Made by a program: the position numbers and the translations under genes
Source: JBBQWZ01 sp038210135
Lineage (GTDB): Bacteria; Acidobacteriota; Terriglobia; Bryobacterales; Bryobacteraceae
Assembly: GCA_038210135.1 (NCBI GenBank)
Contig: JBBQWZ010000018.1
Span: forward strand, 41,250-105,249
DNA length: 64,000 nt
Direction: 5' to 3'
Part shown: positions 23,570 to 32,432 of the stretch, in pieces
How positions within the stretch are numbered: the stretch's first letter is position 1
Layout of the letters: each line of letters opens with the position of its first letter
Notes under the pieces: model-generated
What the model was told of the DNA's origin: nothing
What the model saw: only the letters and a program-made list of their open reading frames with translations
Databases searched by the model: none

Positions 23570-24121
23570 TCAGGCTCGGATTGCGAGTTGGGTGGACGCG
23601 ACGACGACGGCGATATACAGAGCGAAGAGGCCGATAAGCGCGAGCTTGTCGAACAGCGGGAGCTTCAGTTCAAGCCATGGGAGTTTCGCTTTTTGCGCAC
23701 GAACGAAGGAGATCGTGATGCCGAGTATGACGACGGCCGCGGTCGCGAACCGTAGGATTCCCGTATAGGGCGCCAGGGCCTGGGCGGCGGAAGCGGCCAT
23801 TTCGATCGCTTCGGACAACGCCTTCAAAGCGACGGTGAGAAAGAGCCCGGAAAACAGGCCGGCGTAGCCAGCGCGGCGGTCGACGCTCAAAAATTGCGAT
23901 GCGTGGCTAAGCATGAGGAGCGCCATCAAGCCGTGGATCAGATTCATGATCGGAACGCGGAACACCAGGAACAAGGTCTTCGGGGCGATGGCCGCTATGT
24001 GTCCCGTGACGGGATTACGCAGCACCGGAAGTTCGGCGGGCAGATGGGGGAAGGCGATCGCCAGGAGGACGAAGGCCGCGACGAATGCGATGGCGCTCCA
24101 TGCGGCGAGGGATCGGGACAT
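23570..24121 (-). CDS. multi-pass membrane protein
   Basis: 183 residues with five or so hydrophobic helices (AWSAIAFVAAFVLLAIAF, VPIMNLIHGLMALLML, GYAGLFSGLFLTVALKA, ILRFATAAVVILGITI, LALIGLFALYIAVVVAS). The loop FPHLPAELPVLRNPVTGHI resembles that of DUF1648 proteins. No function assigned. It begins 24 bp after the ketoacyl synthase gene and precedes the YCII gene by 36 bp, so the three may be one transcript. Confidence 0.6.
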   Translation of the reverse strand: MSRSLAAWSAIAFVAAFVLLAIAFPHLPAELPVLRNPVTGHIAAIAPKTLFLVFRVPIMNLIHGLMALLMLSHASQFLSVDRRAGYAGLFSGLFLTVALKALSEAIEMAASAAQALAPYTGILRFATAAVVILGITISFVRAQKAKLPWLELKLPLFDKLALIGLFALYIAVVVASTQLAIRA

Positions 24122-24145
24122 GGTCTACGCGATCTTATTAAAATC

Positions 24146-25393
24146 TCACGCGCGGCGGAGGACCATGGCCGAATTTTTGCTGCCGAACGCGATGCAGTTG
24201 GCGACCGTGTATTCGACGTCGGCTTGGCGCGGAACTCCAGGGATGTAATCGAGGTCGCAATCGGGATCGGCTTCGTCGATATTCGCCGTAGGCGGCAGGA
24301 CGCCATCGCGCATAGCGAGCAGGGAGGCGGCGATGGCGGCGGCTCCGCAGGCGCCCTGCGGATGGCCGATCAGGCTCTTCAAGGAGGATCCGGGGAGATG
24401 GCGGATGTGGTCTCCAAAGGCGAGTTTCACGGCGCGGGTTTCGATGCGGTCGTTCAATTCGGTGGACGTGCCGTGATAGCTCAGGTAGCCGATGTCTTCC
24501 GGTTTCACTTTCGCGTCGGCGAGGGCGAGTCCGATGGCGCGGGCGGGTTCTTCACCGCATTCCTCCAGCCGGACGCGATGGAAGGCTTCGCAGGTCGAGC
24601 CGTAGCCGGCGATTTCGCCGTAGATGGTAGCGCCGCGCGCAAGGGCGCGTTCGCGTTCCTCAAGCACGAAGAACCAGGCGCCCTCGGCGATCACAAAGCC
24701 GTCGCGATCTTTCGAAAAAGGGCGCGAGGCGCGGGTGGGCTCGGCATTCCAATTGGTCGAGAGAATGCGCATCGCGAGGAAGCCGCGCAGGATGAGCGGG
24801 GCGATGGGCGCGTCCACGCCGCCGGCGACCATGGTGTCCATTTCGCCGTGGCGGATTAAGCGTGCTGCGTAGCCGATGGCGTCGGTGGAGGAAGTGCAGC
24901 CGGTGGAGACGACATGGCTGAGTCCGCGCAGGCCGAAGCGCATAGAGACCTCGCTGGCGAGGGTTCCGATGGTGGATGTGGGAACGACGTAGACGCTGCA
25001 CTGACGCCAGTGTCCGGTGTGATAGAGCCGGTACTGTTCCTCGGTGAATTCGACGCTGCCGCCGCCGGACCCAAGGGCGACACCGATACCGCGCAGTTCG
25101 TCCCGGGACATTTTCGCGGTGTCGAGATGGGCGCGCTCAAGTGCCTCTTCGACGGCTGCAACAGCCAGAGGCGTCGCGCGGGACACGTGTTGGCGGTCCT
25201 TGGGTTGGACGTATTTCGATTCGTCGAAGCCCTTTACTTCACCGGCGACGTGGACGCCGATGTCCGAAGTATCGAAGCGGGTGATCGGTCCCAGTCCGGA
25301 AACGCCTTCGCGAGTGGCGTTCCAAAACGCGTCGAGTCCGATTCCATTTGGGCTGACGGCTCCGATTCCTGTGACGACGACGCGGCGATGCAT
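24146..25393 (-). CDS. beta-ketoacyl-ACP synthase family protein (FabF-like)
   Basis: 415 residues, complete thiolase fold. N-terminal RVVVTGIGAVSPNGIG; the nucleophilic Cys in VSTGCTSSTDAIGYA; catalytic His in YHGTSTELNDRIET and in SLKSLIGHPQGACGA with its Lys. The full Cys-His-His set implies a condensing enzyme. Typical fabF genes sit with acpP or fabG; this one does not, and its neighbours are membrane and YCII proteins. It is therefore more likely a secondary-metabolite or specialised lipid KS than the housekeeping one. A 6-bp hairpin (GGGAGA/TCTCCC, 25414-25431) lies just upstream. Confidence 0.88.
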   Translation of the reverse strand: MHRRVVVTGIGAVSPNGIGLDAFWNATREGVSGLGPITRFDTSDIGVHVAGEVKGFDESKYVQPKDRQHVSRATPLAVAAVEEALERAHLDTAKMSRDELRGIGVALGSGGGSVEFTEEQYRLYHTGHWRQCSVYVVPTSTIGTLASEVSMRFGLRGLSHVVSTGCTSSTDAIGYAARLIRHGEMDTMVAGGVDAPIAPLILRGFLAMRILSTNWNAEPTRASRPFSKDRDGFVIAEGAWFFVLEERERALARGATIYGEIAGYGSTCEAFHRVRLEECGEEPARAIGLALADAKVKPEDIGYLSYHGTSTELNDRIETRAVKLAFGDHIRHLPGSSLKSLIGHPQGACGAAAIAASLLAMRDGVLPPTANIDEADPDCDLDYIPGVPRQADVEYTVANCIAFGSKNSAMVLRRA

Positions 25394-25526
25394 ATTGTGT
25401 GTATGACGATCAAGGGAGATTTCATTCTCCCTGATTCCTGTTCCTGATTCCCCTTGGAACTACTCTCATGGAGACTGCTTCCTTAAGATGCTGCCCGAAC
25501 GGAACTGGTGTCAGGAAGATTGGGGA

Positions 25527-25552
25527 GTCCCGTCGCTGACGCTCCGGGTTCA
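25527..25552 (-). repeat. A-type dispersed repeat copy, reverse orientation
   Basis: GTCCCGTCGCTGACGCTCC followed by GGGTTC. It lies in the 295-bp gap between the KS gene and the divergent membrane gene; apart from this and the hairpin at 25414-25431, nothing else is visible there. Confidence 0.85.
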
Positions 25553-25688
25553 AGGCGCAGGGCTGTTTGCCGGGGCTGGGGATTTAGCGCCGCTTACTTC
25601 GTTCTCGGTTCTGAAAAAGCCAGCTTTGTCAGGAGATTTGTGAAGGGTGCGTGATAGGATGAGGGTTTTCGCTGAGAAAGACTGACGA

Positions 25689-26300
25689 TTGACCTTTGAG
25701 CCCGAGTATCGGCCGTTCGCGGCACCGCCAACGGGGCGGGAAACGGGAATGGGCGGTATCGGCGCAGGTGTGCTGGCCGGCTCACTGATGTTGTTGGTGT
25801 TGATCGCCAATTCGATCGGACATCGGCACGTCTGGTGGATGATGCCAAACGTCCTGGGCAGCACGTTTTACGGCAGCCGGGGACTGCGAGCTGGGGCCGG
25901 CTTCGTCACGCTCGCCGGAGTGGCGCTTCATTTGCTAATTTCCGGTCTGATCGGTGGAGTGTTTGCGTGGGTCACGCTAAAGGTTCTGAAAACCCGCCGT
26001 TTGTTTCTGTTTGCGCTGTTCGTGACGATGCTATGGTACTTTCTCGCTTATCAATTGATCTGGGCCAAAGTAAATCCTTTCGTCCCGTTGTATGCGAGCG
26101 AGCCCTCGACGGCGGCGGCGCACCTGGTATTCGCGATTACGATGAGCCGATCGTTGCGGGCTTTTCTACCCAAGCATCCCCAGCCGGTCGTCCAGATTCC
26201 ACCGGCGCTTCCGCTGCCGGAAGCGGGCGGGGACCTCGAAGCGCATGTCACCGAACACGAAAAGCGGACTGCGCCGGAGGGTCCGGTTCAGTTAGAATAA
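25689..26300 (+). CDS. membrane protein, TTG start
   Basis: 203 residues from TTG 25689. Three to four hydrophobic helices (AGVLAGSLMLLVLIAN, GVALHLLISGLIGGVFAWV, LFLFALFVTMLWYFLAYQLIW, STAAAHLVFAITMS) are flanked by a Pro-rich head and a charged tail. No family recognised. It lies about 140 bp before the bamA start in the same direction; a link to envelope biogenesis is possible but not shown. Confidence 0.6.
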   Translation: MTFEPEYRPFAAPPTGRETGMGGIGAGVLAGSLMLLVLIANSIGHRHVWWMMPNVLGSTFYGSRGLRAGAGFVTLAGVALHLLISGLIGGVFAWVTLKVLKTRRLFLFALFVTMLWYFLAYQLIWAKVNPFVPLYASEPSTAAAHLVFAITMSRSLRAFLPKHPQPVVQIPPALPLPEAGGDLEAHVTEHEKRTAPEGPVQLE

Positions 26301-26441
26301 GAAGGTTTGCGTCCAGCAAGTTTGACTGCCCGGGCTCGCTTTCGAGCGAAAGGTCCGGCGCGGCCGTGGATTTCAGAGAAACCAGGGGCCCGTCGTGTGC
26401 GTCGAATCGAGGTCGCAGAGTGGAAAGGACCTTTCGTTAGG

Positions 26442-29420
26442 ATGATGTTTCACAGGTCCGGAAGCCTGCACGCCCTTGCGGTGTGTTTGGTGGTTCTGGC
26501 GTGGCCCTTTGCTCTCACGGCGCAAACCGCGCCGCAGCAGCCTCCACCCCAACAGCCGCCAGCCGCAAAGCCAACGCCGGCGCCGCAGCAGAAAAAGCAG
26601 AATCCATTCGAAGCGCCATCGGTAGCAACCGATCCGGCACAGAATCCGCAGGTCCAGCCGAAGAAGGGTCCCGCGCTTGAGGCGCCGAAGCCGGCGGTCG
26701 AGCCGGTAGCTGCGTCCGGAAGCGTCGAAGACGTCGTCGAAGCCATCGAATTTCGCGGATCGCGCCGCGTTCCGCAAGACACTTTGCGCGCTCTGATTTT
26801 CACCAAGAAGGGCGACAAGATCGAGGAAGACACGTTGCGGCGCGATTTTACGGCGCTGTGGAATACGGGACGTTTCGACGATCTGCGCCTCGAGCGTGAA
26901 GCCGGTACGACCGGCTGGATTATCCGCTTCGTGGTGGTCGAGCGCCGCATCGTCCGTTCGATCAAATACGACGGGCTGAAGTCGGTAACGGTTTCTGAAG
27001 TCCTCGACCGCTTCAAGGAACGCAAAGTCGGGCTGACGGTCGAAACGCAGTATGATCCGAATAAAATTCAGCGTGCGCGCAACATCCTGCTCGAATATCT
27101 TTCAGAGCGCGGCCGCCAGTATGCGACCGTCGAGCCGGACATTCGCCAGATTCCGCCGTCGTCCCTTGAAGTCACGTTCCGCGTGAATGAAGGCGCGAAG
27201 GTGAAGGTCGGCGAAATCGAGATTATCGGCAACACGGCGTTCAGCAACAAAGAAGTGATCCGGTCGATGAAGAATCTTCACGCGCTGGGCATTCCGTATT
27301 CGATCTACTTCGAGAGCCTGTTTTCGAAGACGTACGACGCGACCAAGCTCGAAGAAGACAAGAGCCGCCTGCAGAATTTCTATCAGGAACACGGCTACTT
27401 TACGGCGCGCGCGACCGATCATAAGGTCAACATTATTGATTTCGGCGGCGGCAAGTTCCGCCTGCCTTTGATCTACGACAACAAGCCGGGCAAACGCGCG
27501 AACATTTCTGTGAGGATTGAAGAAGGCCGCAAATATCACCTCAATAAGATCAATTTCGTGGGTGTGAAGCTGTTCCGCACGCCCGAAACATTGATGCGCC
27601 CGGTGTTCCAGATGGGCGAAGGCGACGTGTTCTCGACTGGCAAACTGCGTAAGGGCATGACGGAACTGACCAAGTTGTACGGGCAGTTCGGCTACATCGA
27701 TTTCGTGCCCGAGCCCAGCTTCGAGCCGATTCCGAATTCCGACAAGATCGATCTGACGCTGACCGTCGATGAAGGCAAACAGTTCTTCGTGCGCCGCATC
27801 GATTTCTCCGGCAACACGACGACGCGCGATAAAGTAATCCGGCGCGAGTTGCTGATTGACGAAGGCGACATCTTTAATTCAAAGCTGTGGGAACTCAGCA
27901 TGCTACGTCTGAACCAGCTCGGGTACTTCGAAGTGTTGAAGGAAAACGAAGCGGCGGACATCAAGCGCGACACGCGTTCGAGCACTGTCGATATTACTCT
28001 CAAAGTGAAAGAGCGCGGCAAGAACAGCGTCCAGTTGAACGGCGGCGTCTCCGGCATTGCCGGTAGCTTCGTCGGATTCTCGTATTCGACGAATAACTTC
28101 CTGGGCCTGGGCGAAACGCTGTCGTTGTCCACGCAACTCGGTACCCGAACGCGCGACGTGACGTTAGGATTTACGGAACCGTACTTCTTCGACAAACCGA
28201 TGCAGGTCGGTTTCACCGTCTTCACGCAGCGTTTCAATTACGATCAGGGCCGCGAAGCTTCGATCCTCAGCGGACGCAATCTGATCGGCTTGTACAACCA
28301 GCTGGGCACGCAGAACCTGTTGAACTACGTTTCGAACAGCAAGGGCTTCACGGTGTTCGCCAGCTATCCGCTGCGCCGCAGTTTTGCTCGCCTCGGCTTG
28401 AGCTACGGCTACACCACGCAGAACATCTCCACGTCTACGGACGCCGCTTCGCAATACTTCCAATACCTGAACTTCCAGGCCAACGTCGGCGGTCCGAACT
28501 CGCTCGAAGGCATCAAGACCAGCCAGGTCATTCCGTCGTACACCTACAACACGGTGAACCATCCGATCACGCCGACGCAGGGCCGCAGCTTGTTTATCAC
28601 GACCAGCTTCGCGGGCAGCGTGCTGGGTGGAAACGTGAATACGGTTTCGCCGACCATCGATGCGAAGTACTTCCGCAAGGGGTTCAAGCAGGGTCACGTG
28701 ATCGGTATGCACGTCTTGGCGCAGATGATCGCGGGGTATGGCGGCAAGGTCGCTCCGCCCTATAGCCGGTTCTACATGGGCGGCGAGAACGACATCCGCG
28801 GATTCGATATCTGGGGCATCTCGCCGATCGCGTACATTCCGAGTTCGGCCAGCGTGAACGTGTTGAATAATGACGGCACGCCGCGCCAGCAGCCCATTCT
28901 GATCAACGGTGCGCGGTCGTTCGTAAACGTCACGCAGACCATTCCGATCTATCAGCTGGTGTTCCCGGGCGGCGATACGAAGGGCGTGTACAACGTTGAA
29001 TACCGCATTCCGATTTTTGGGCCGGTGGTGCTGGCGGCGTTCGCCGACATTGGGATCAATCGCCTGACGCTGTCCGATCAGCTGCGGCTGAATCCGAGCC
29101 GCATTACGGATTTGAACGGGCAGTTCCCCGACGCGAGTTTCTCGGGCAAGGCGGTGATTGCCCCGGGCACGCAGACTCCGCGTATGTCCACCGGTTTGGA
29201 ATTGCAGGTTTTGATGCCAGTGGTGAATGCGCCGTTCCGTTTGTATTGGGCGTATAACCCGATCCGAGCGGATACGATTTTGCAGACGCCGATTGTGGCC
29301 GATCGCTCGGTGTTTCCGAACAACGCGACGTTCCTGAATTCGATTGCGCAGTTTGGGCGGGCGCAGCCGTTTGCTGAAAAGCACTCGACGTTCCGCTTCT
29401 CGATCGGGCGAACGTTCTAG
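26442..29420 (+). CDS. bamA: outer membrane protein assembly factor BamA
   Basis: About 992 residues from ATG 26442, which begins a good signal peptide (SLHALAVCLVVLAWPFALTAQ). The frame is open back to TTG 26307, but its AGAAGG is too close to serve as ribosome site. A Pro/Gln-rich linker is followed by POTRA domains (VEAIEFRGSRRVPQDTLRAL; VGEIEIIGNTAFSNKEVI; LNKINFVGVKLFRTPETL; VRRIDFSGNTTTRDKVI). The Omp85 barrel follows, with GGENDIRGFDIWGIS as its conserved RGF motif and a C-terminal Phe (FRFSIGRTF). It inserts beta-barrel proteins into the outer membrane. skp lies downstream as usual. Confidence 0.95.
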   Translation: MMFHRSGSLHALAVCLVVLAWPFALTAQTAPQQPPPQQPPAAKPTPAPQQKKQNPFEAPSVATDPAQNPQVQPKKGPALEAPKPAVEPVAASGSVEDVVEAIEFRGSRRVPQDTLRALIFTKKGDKIEEDTLRRDFTALWNTGRFDDLRLEREAGTTGWIIRFVVVERRIVRSIKYDGLKSVTVSEVLDRFKERKVGLTVETQYDPNKIQRARNILLEYLSERGRQYATVEPDIRQIPPSSLEVTFRVNEGAKVKVGEIEIIGNTAFSNKEVIRSMKNLHALGIPYSIYFESLFSKTYDATKLEEDKSRLQNFYQEHGYFTARATDHKVNIIDFGGGKFRLPLIYDNKPGKRANISVRIEEGRKYHLNKINFVGVKLFRTPETLMRPVFQMGEGDVFSTGKLRKGMTELTKLYGQFGYIDFVPEPSFEPIPNSDKIDLTLTVDEGKQFFVRRIDFSGNTTTRDKVIRRELLIDEGDIFNSKLWELSMLRLNQLGYFEVLKENEAADIKRDTRSSTVDITLKVKERGKNSVQLNGGVSGIAGSFVGFSYSTNNFLGLGETLSLSTQLGTRTRDVTLGFTEPYFFDKPMQVGFTVFTQRFNYDQGREASILSGRNLIGLYNQLGTQNLLNYVSNSKGFTVFASYPLRRSFARLGLSYGYTTQNISTSTDAASQYFQYLNFQANVGGPNSLEGIKTSQVIPSYTYNTVNHPITPTQGRSLFITTSFAGSVLGGNVNTVSPTIDAKYFRKGFKQGHVIGMHVLAQMIAGYGGKVAPPYSRFYMGGENDIRGFDIWGISPIAYIPSSASVNVLNNDGTPRQQPILINGARSFVNVTQTIPIYQLVFPGGDTKGVYNVEYRIPIFGPVVLAAFADIGINRLTLSDQLRLNPSRITDLNGQFPDASFSGKAVIAPGTQTPRMSTGLELQVLMPVVNAPFRLYWAYNPIRADTILQTPIVADRSVFPNNATFLNSIAQFGRAQPFAEKHSTFRFSIGRTF

Positions 29421-29439
29421 AGGCGTTTGTGGTGCGGAA

Positions 29440-29466
29440 GTCCCCTCCCGTACGGTCGGGGTTCAA
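29440..29466 (-). repeat. B-type dispersed repeat copy, reverse orientation
   Basis: GTCCCCTCCCGTACGGTCGG followed by GGTTCAA, in the 145-bp gap between bamA and skp. Confidence 0.8.
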
Positions 29467-29565
29467 TCCGGTGCGCATTCTGGACGGCTCGGTTCGTTTT
29501 TCGCGGCTACGTAGAAGCCGCATGCTAGGATTTCTTTAGAATAGGTTTAGGTGAGGAGTTCTCAA

Positions 29566-30204
29566 GTGATTAGACAGTGGATAACCGTGCCCGCGGCGGC
29601 ACTTGCAATGTGCGCCCTGGCGCCGGTTTCGATCTTCGCGCAAGCGGCTGGTCCCAAGGTCGGCGTGATTGAAGTGCAGCGCGCGATGGTCGGCACTAAG
29701 GACGGGCAACGGGCGGCGGCGGATCTCGAATTGCGATTCGGCGGAAAGCGCAAAGATCTCGAGCGCGTTCAGGACGAAATCCGCGGCATGCAGGATCGCC
29801 TGCAAAAGGGCGGCACGACCATGAGCGCGGCCGCGCAGGAAGAATTGAAGCGGAACATCGACACCCGCACCAAGCAGTTCAACCGCTTGACGGAAGACGC
29901 ACAGGCGGAATTCGAGCAGGAACAGCAGAAGCTGCTCGCGGACCTGGGCCAGCGGATGCAGGCTGTGATCGACAAATACGCGAAGGACAACGGCTATGTC
30001 CTGATCATCGATGTCAGCAATCCGCAGACCCCGGTGCTGTATGCGTCGAACACCATCGACATCACCAAGGACATCATCGAGCTGTACGACAAAAACGCTC
30101 CGCCGCCGAGCGCGCCGAAGCCGTCTCCGACGGGCGGAACTCCGGCGAAGCCGGGCGCTCCTCCGGCCGCCAAGCCGCCAACTCCGGCAAAGAAGACTCC
30201 GTAG
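29566..30204 (+). CDS. OmpH/Skp-family periplasmic chaperone
   Basis: GTG 29566 (MIRQWITVPAAALAMCAL, signal peptide) lies 8 bases after AGGAG, giving 212 residues; the in-frame GTG at 29551 overlaps that ribosome site. The OmpH fold is visible: VGVIEVQRAMVGTKDGQRAA, a long helical hairpin (KRKDLERVQDEIRGMQDRLQ to FEQEQQKLLADLGQRMQAVI), then the closing strands YVLIIDVSNPQTPVLYAS and IDITKDIIELYD. The C-terminus is a Pro/Ala/Lys-rich tail. It escorts unfolded outer-membrane proteins to BamA, whose gene is just upstream. Confidence 0.9.
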   Translation: MIRQWITVPAAALAMCALAPVSIFAQAAGPKVGVIEVQRAMVGTKDGQRAAADLELRFGGKRKDLERVQDEIRGMQDRLQKGGTTMSAAAQEELKRNIDTRTKQFNRLTEDAQAEFEQEQQKLLADLGQRMQAVIDKYAKDNGYVLIIDVSNPQTPVLYASNTIDITKDIIELYDKNAPPPSAPKPSPTGGTPAKPGAPPAAKPPTPAKKTP

Positions 30205-30228
30205 CTGGTTCGTTTCATCTGACCAGGA

Positions 30229-30258
30229 GGCCGGGCGTTCGAGCCCGGCCTTCTTGTG
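30229..30258 (+). terminator. Rho-independent terminator after skp
   Basis: GGCCGGGC (30229-30236) and GCCCGGCC (30243-30250) form a perfect 8-bp stem with a 6-nt loop, followed by TTCTTGTG, 25 bp after the stop codon. Confidence 0.85.
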
Positions 30259-30702
30259 TCTTAGCGAGAGACTCTTGAAATACGGCCGGATCACGCCGCT
30301 CTTCTCCATGAAGAGGGACGATGCGAATTTCGGCCGTCGTGTGCTTACCGATGTTGGCGCCTTTGCTGCGACATCAAACCGAGCACGTCAAATATGAGGA
30401 TGAGCCTCGCTGCGTCGTGGATCCGTTTCTGCCCATGAGTGAGCCGCGATTTGAAAGAGCGCTCCTCGACGCAAGTGTTGTCGATCGGCGGCCGGGTGGA
30501 GTTGAAGATTATGCAATCCGGGTGCACGTACTACGACATCGATGTTAAGTTTCGATGGCTGTAGGGAGCTCCAAGTTGGTATACGGCAAGGGCGTTTTGC
30601 GATTGGAGTGGTGCTTCGCGGCCTGAGGGTCTTCCTAACCGCCTTCAAGGCGCACGGAGCAGTATCAAGGACCGGGCCTCTCGATTTCTACCGAGGCCTC
30701 CG
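30259..30702. other. 444-bp region with no supported gene
   Basis: No open frame has convincing protein character. A short plus-strand stretch reading VELKIMQSGCTYYDIDVKFRWL near 30490-30560 looks protein-like but is interrupted on both sides, so it may be a decayed gene fragment. No repeat or RNA gene was recognised. Confidence 0.4.
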
Positions 30703-31023
30703 TCAGCGCCGCAAAGACAATTCGAACCGAACGCCTTCCGCCTTCTGCAACGCAGTCAAAATGTTCGAGAGATTTGCCGCCGACGGACTTCCTTTTGGAC
30801 CCAGCATGCGCATCAGGCTTTTCGCCGGAATTTGAGTCTGGTCTTCCAGCAGCTGAAATCCTAGCGTGGCGTTCACGTAGTCCCGAAGCACAGCCTTGCC
30901 GGTGGTGAGGTCGCCGCTAAGAAACAACTCGACGGCCTCTCGTAACAGGGCCTGCCGAAACTTGGCATCGCGCTGAGCCCGCGCTCGAATCGTTTCCTTG
31001 AAGTCGTGAGTCAGCGGCATCAT
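30703..31023 (-). CDS. antitoxin, HTH DNA-binding (COG3636-like)
   Basis: 106 residues. The ATG at 31023 overlaps the toxin stop (ATGA), so it is translationally coupled. The C-terminal half is a lambda-repressor-like HTH (TQIPAKSLMRMLGPKGSPSAANLSNILTALQKAEG) and the N-terminal half is a helical toxin-binding part (FKETIRARAQRDAKFRQALL). It should neutralise the upstream toxin and repress the pair's promoter. Confidence 0.85.
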   Translation of the reverse strand: MMPLTHDFKETIRARAQRDAKFRQALLREAVELFLSGDLTTGKAVLRDYVNATLGFQLLEDQTQIPAKSLMRMLGPKGSPSAANLSNILTALQKAEGVRFELSLRR

Positions 31024-31352
31024 TGAATCTCCAGTTTTCTCCGTCGCTTATAGGCAGCCCAGTGTTCCTGGGCCATTGCAATGTCCCGGCTTTGACGCTT
31101 CTTCGTACCGCCTCCAATAAGGATAATCAGTCGGTCGCCGTCTTTATCAAAGTAGACGCGGTAACCCGGGCCGAAATCGATTTTGTATTCGAAGATCCCG
31201 GACCCAACAGCTTTGATACTTGAGAAATTACCTTGCTCCATGCGCGAAAGCGCCGTAACAACCTTTGCGGCCGCGTCGACAGAAAGTCCATCAAACCATC
31301 GCGAGAAGGGACGGTTTCCGAAGTCGTCAATGTAGCCGCGAAGTTCAATCAC
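31020..31352 (-). CDS. RelE/HigB-type toxin (phage-derived Gp49-like family)
   Basis: 110 residues of the PF05973-like toxin family: FGNRPFSRWFDGLSVDAAAKV, GSGIFEYKIDFGPGYRVYFD, LIILIGGGTKKRQSRDIAMAQEHW. The conserved Arg/Tyr of GPGYRVYF and the basic KKRQSRD stretch are family hallmarks. Members cut ribosome-bound mRNA. The toxin comes first and the antitoxin second, the order typical of higBA-type modules. Confidence 0.87.
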   Translation of the reverse strand: MIELRGYIDDFGNRPFSRWFDGLSVDAAAKVVTALSRMEQGNFSSIKAVGSGIFEYKIDFGPGYRVYFDKDGDRLIILIGGGTKKRQSRDIAMAQEHWAAYKRRRKLEIQ

Positions 31353-31394
31353 GAAACTTGATGGTAACGTATTCGTTACTAAAGTGGTTCCCGC

Positions 31395-32432
31395 TTACCT
31401 TCGCCGATCCCAACAACGCCCGTACCAAAACAGCGATGCCGTAAACAGCACGAAAACCACACCCAGCACCGCCGGACCGCGTTGCATCTCCGCGAACCCG
31501 ATCGCGACTCCGCCGATCGCCTGCAGCGCGCCCACCGGCAACAACCGGCCTCCCGTGAATCGCCACCTCTGCTGCGGAATCCTCAGGAATAGCGACGAAT
31601 GATGCCCCAACGCCAGCGCCACCAACCCCAACGTGATGCCCGGCAATGGATCCAACGGAAGCAGCAACACCACCAATACCGCCATAAACGAAATGTCTTT
31701 CGCCAACAGGATCTGCCAGCCGCGTAGCGGCAGTAGCCGGTAGCGCGTCATCCCCGATCGCAAATCCAAACCGAATAACGACTGCGCATAGGTGCTCAAC
31801 GCCAGCGCCACCAGGATCCCCAACATCGGAAACGCCACCGGATCCGTCGCCTTCCCCGAAATCCGAAATGCCGCGCCGCCCACGCTCAGCGCCAGCGCCA
31901 CATAGGGATCCAGCAAGCTCAAGAGTTGCCGCATATCTTTCCGGATCAGCCCACCGATCGCACCTGGAAACTGCGGAATGTAGCGCAGCAAATGGAAGTG
32001 CCGCTGCCGGTTCGCCAACTGCTTCCCCAACACCGACGCCGCACGTACCGCCAATGCGACAACGAGAAACGATAGCCCCTCCCTGAGCCTCCCCGTCCGC
32101 CATGCGATAATCAGCGCGATCCACAGCAGCGGACTCAGTAACAAGCTCGACAACCGCAACGCAACTCGTTGCCCGATTGACAACGGCCACAGCGCCAGGC
32201 GGTCTTTCGGAACCCGCGCCAGCGGATCCGCCGAAATCGGGAACAGCAGCAGAAATCCGAACAGGAAGAAGAAAATGTACGCGCTCTTCGGAGGCTGCCC
32301 CGATTGCACCGCGCCCGCCACCAGCAGCATCACGAACAGGAAAAAGTTGTTGACCTTCAGCGATTCGAGCGAACCCAGATCCCGCTGGACCGCCTTGCGC
32401 AGCGCGTCTAAGATTGCGACGAGCGGAGCCAA
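31395..32432 (-). CDS. ABC transporter membrane subunit
   Basis: 345 residues with many hydrophobic segments (FFLFVMLLVAGAVQS, AYIFFFLFGFLLLFPIS, LSSLLLSPLLWIALII, MAVLVVLLLPLDPLPGITLGLVALAL). Its start overlaps the ATP-binding gene by 25 bp, so it is its translationally coupled partner. It resembles ABC-2-like permeases but no substrate-specific family was recognised. Confidence 0.75.
   Translation of the reverse strand: MAPLVAILDALRKAVQRDLGSLESLKVNNFFLFVMLLVAGAVQSGQPPKSAYIFFFLFGFLLLFPISADPLARVPKDRLALWPLSIGQRVALRLSSLLLSPLLWIALIIAWRTGRLREGLSFLVVALAVRAASVLGKQLANRQRHFHLLRYIPQFPGAIGGLIRKDMRQLLSLLDPYVALALSVGGAAFRISGKATDPVAFPMLGILVALALSTYAQSLFGLDLRSGMTRYRLLPLRGWQILLAKDISFMAVLVVLLLPLDPLPGITLGLVALALGHHSSLFLRIPQQRWRFTGGRLLPVGALQAIGGVAIGFAEMQRGPAVLGVVFVLFTASLFWYGRCWDRRR

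Noticed and set aside
26307..26441. Earlier TTG start for bamA
   Set aside because: Its AGAAGG is one base from the codon, and the extra 45 residues are Arg/Pro-rich and precede a good signal peptide.
28164..29384. 406-codon open frame on the minus strand
   Set aside because: Arg/His-rich shadow of the bamA barrel region.
30321..30648. Short open frames between skp and the antitoxin gene
   Set aside because: None has a ribosome site or recognisable motif, and the one protein-like stretch is interrupted.
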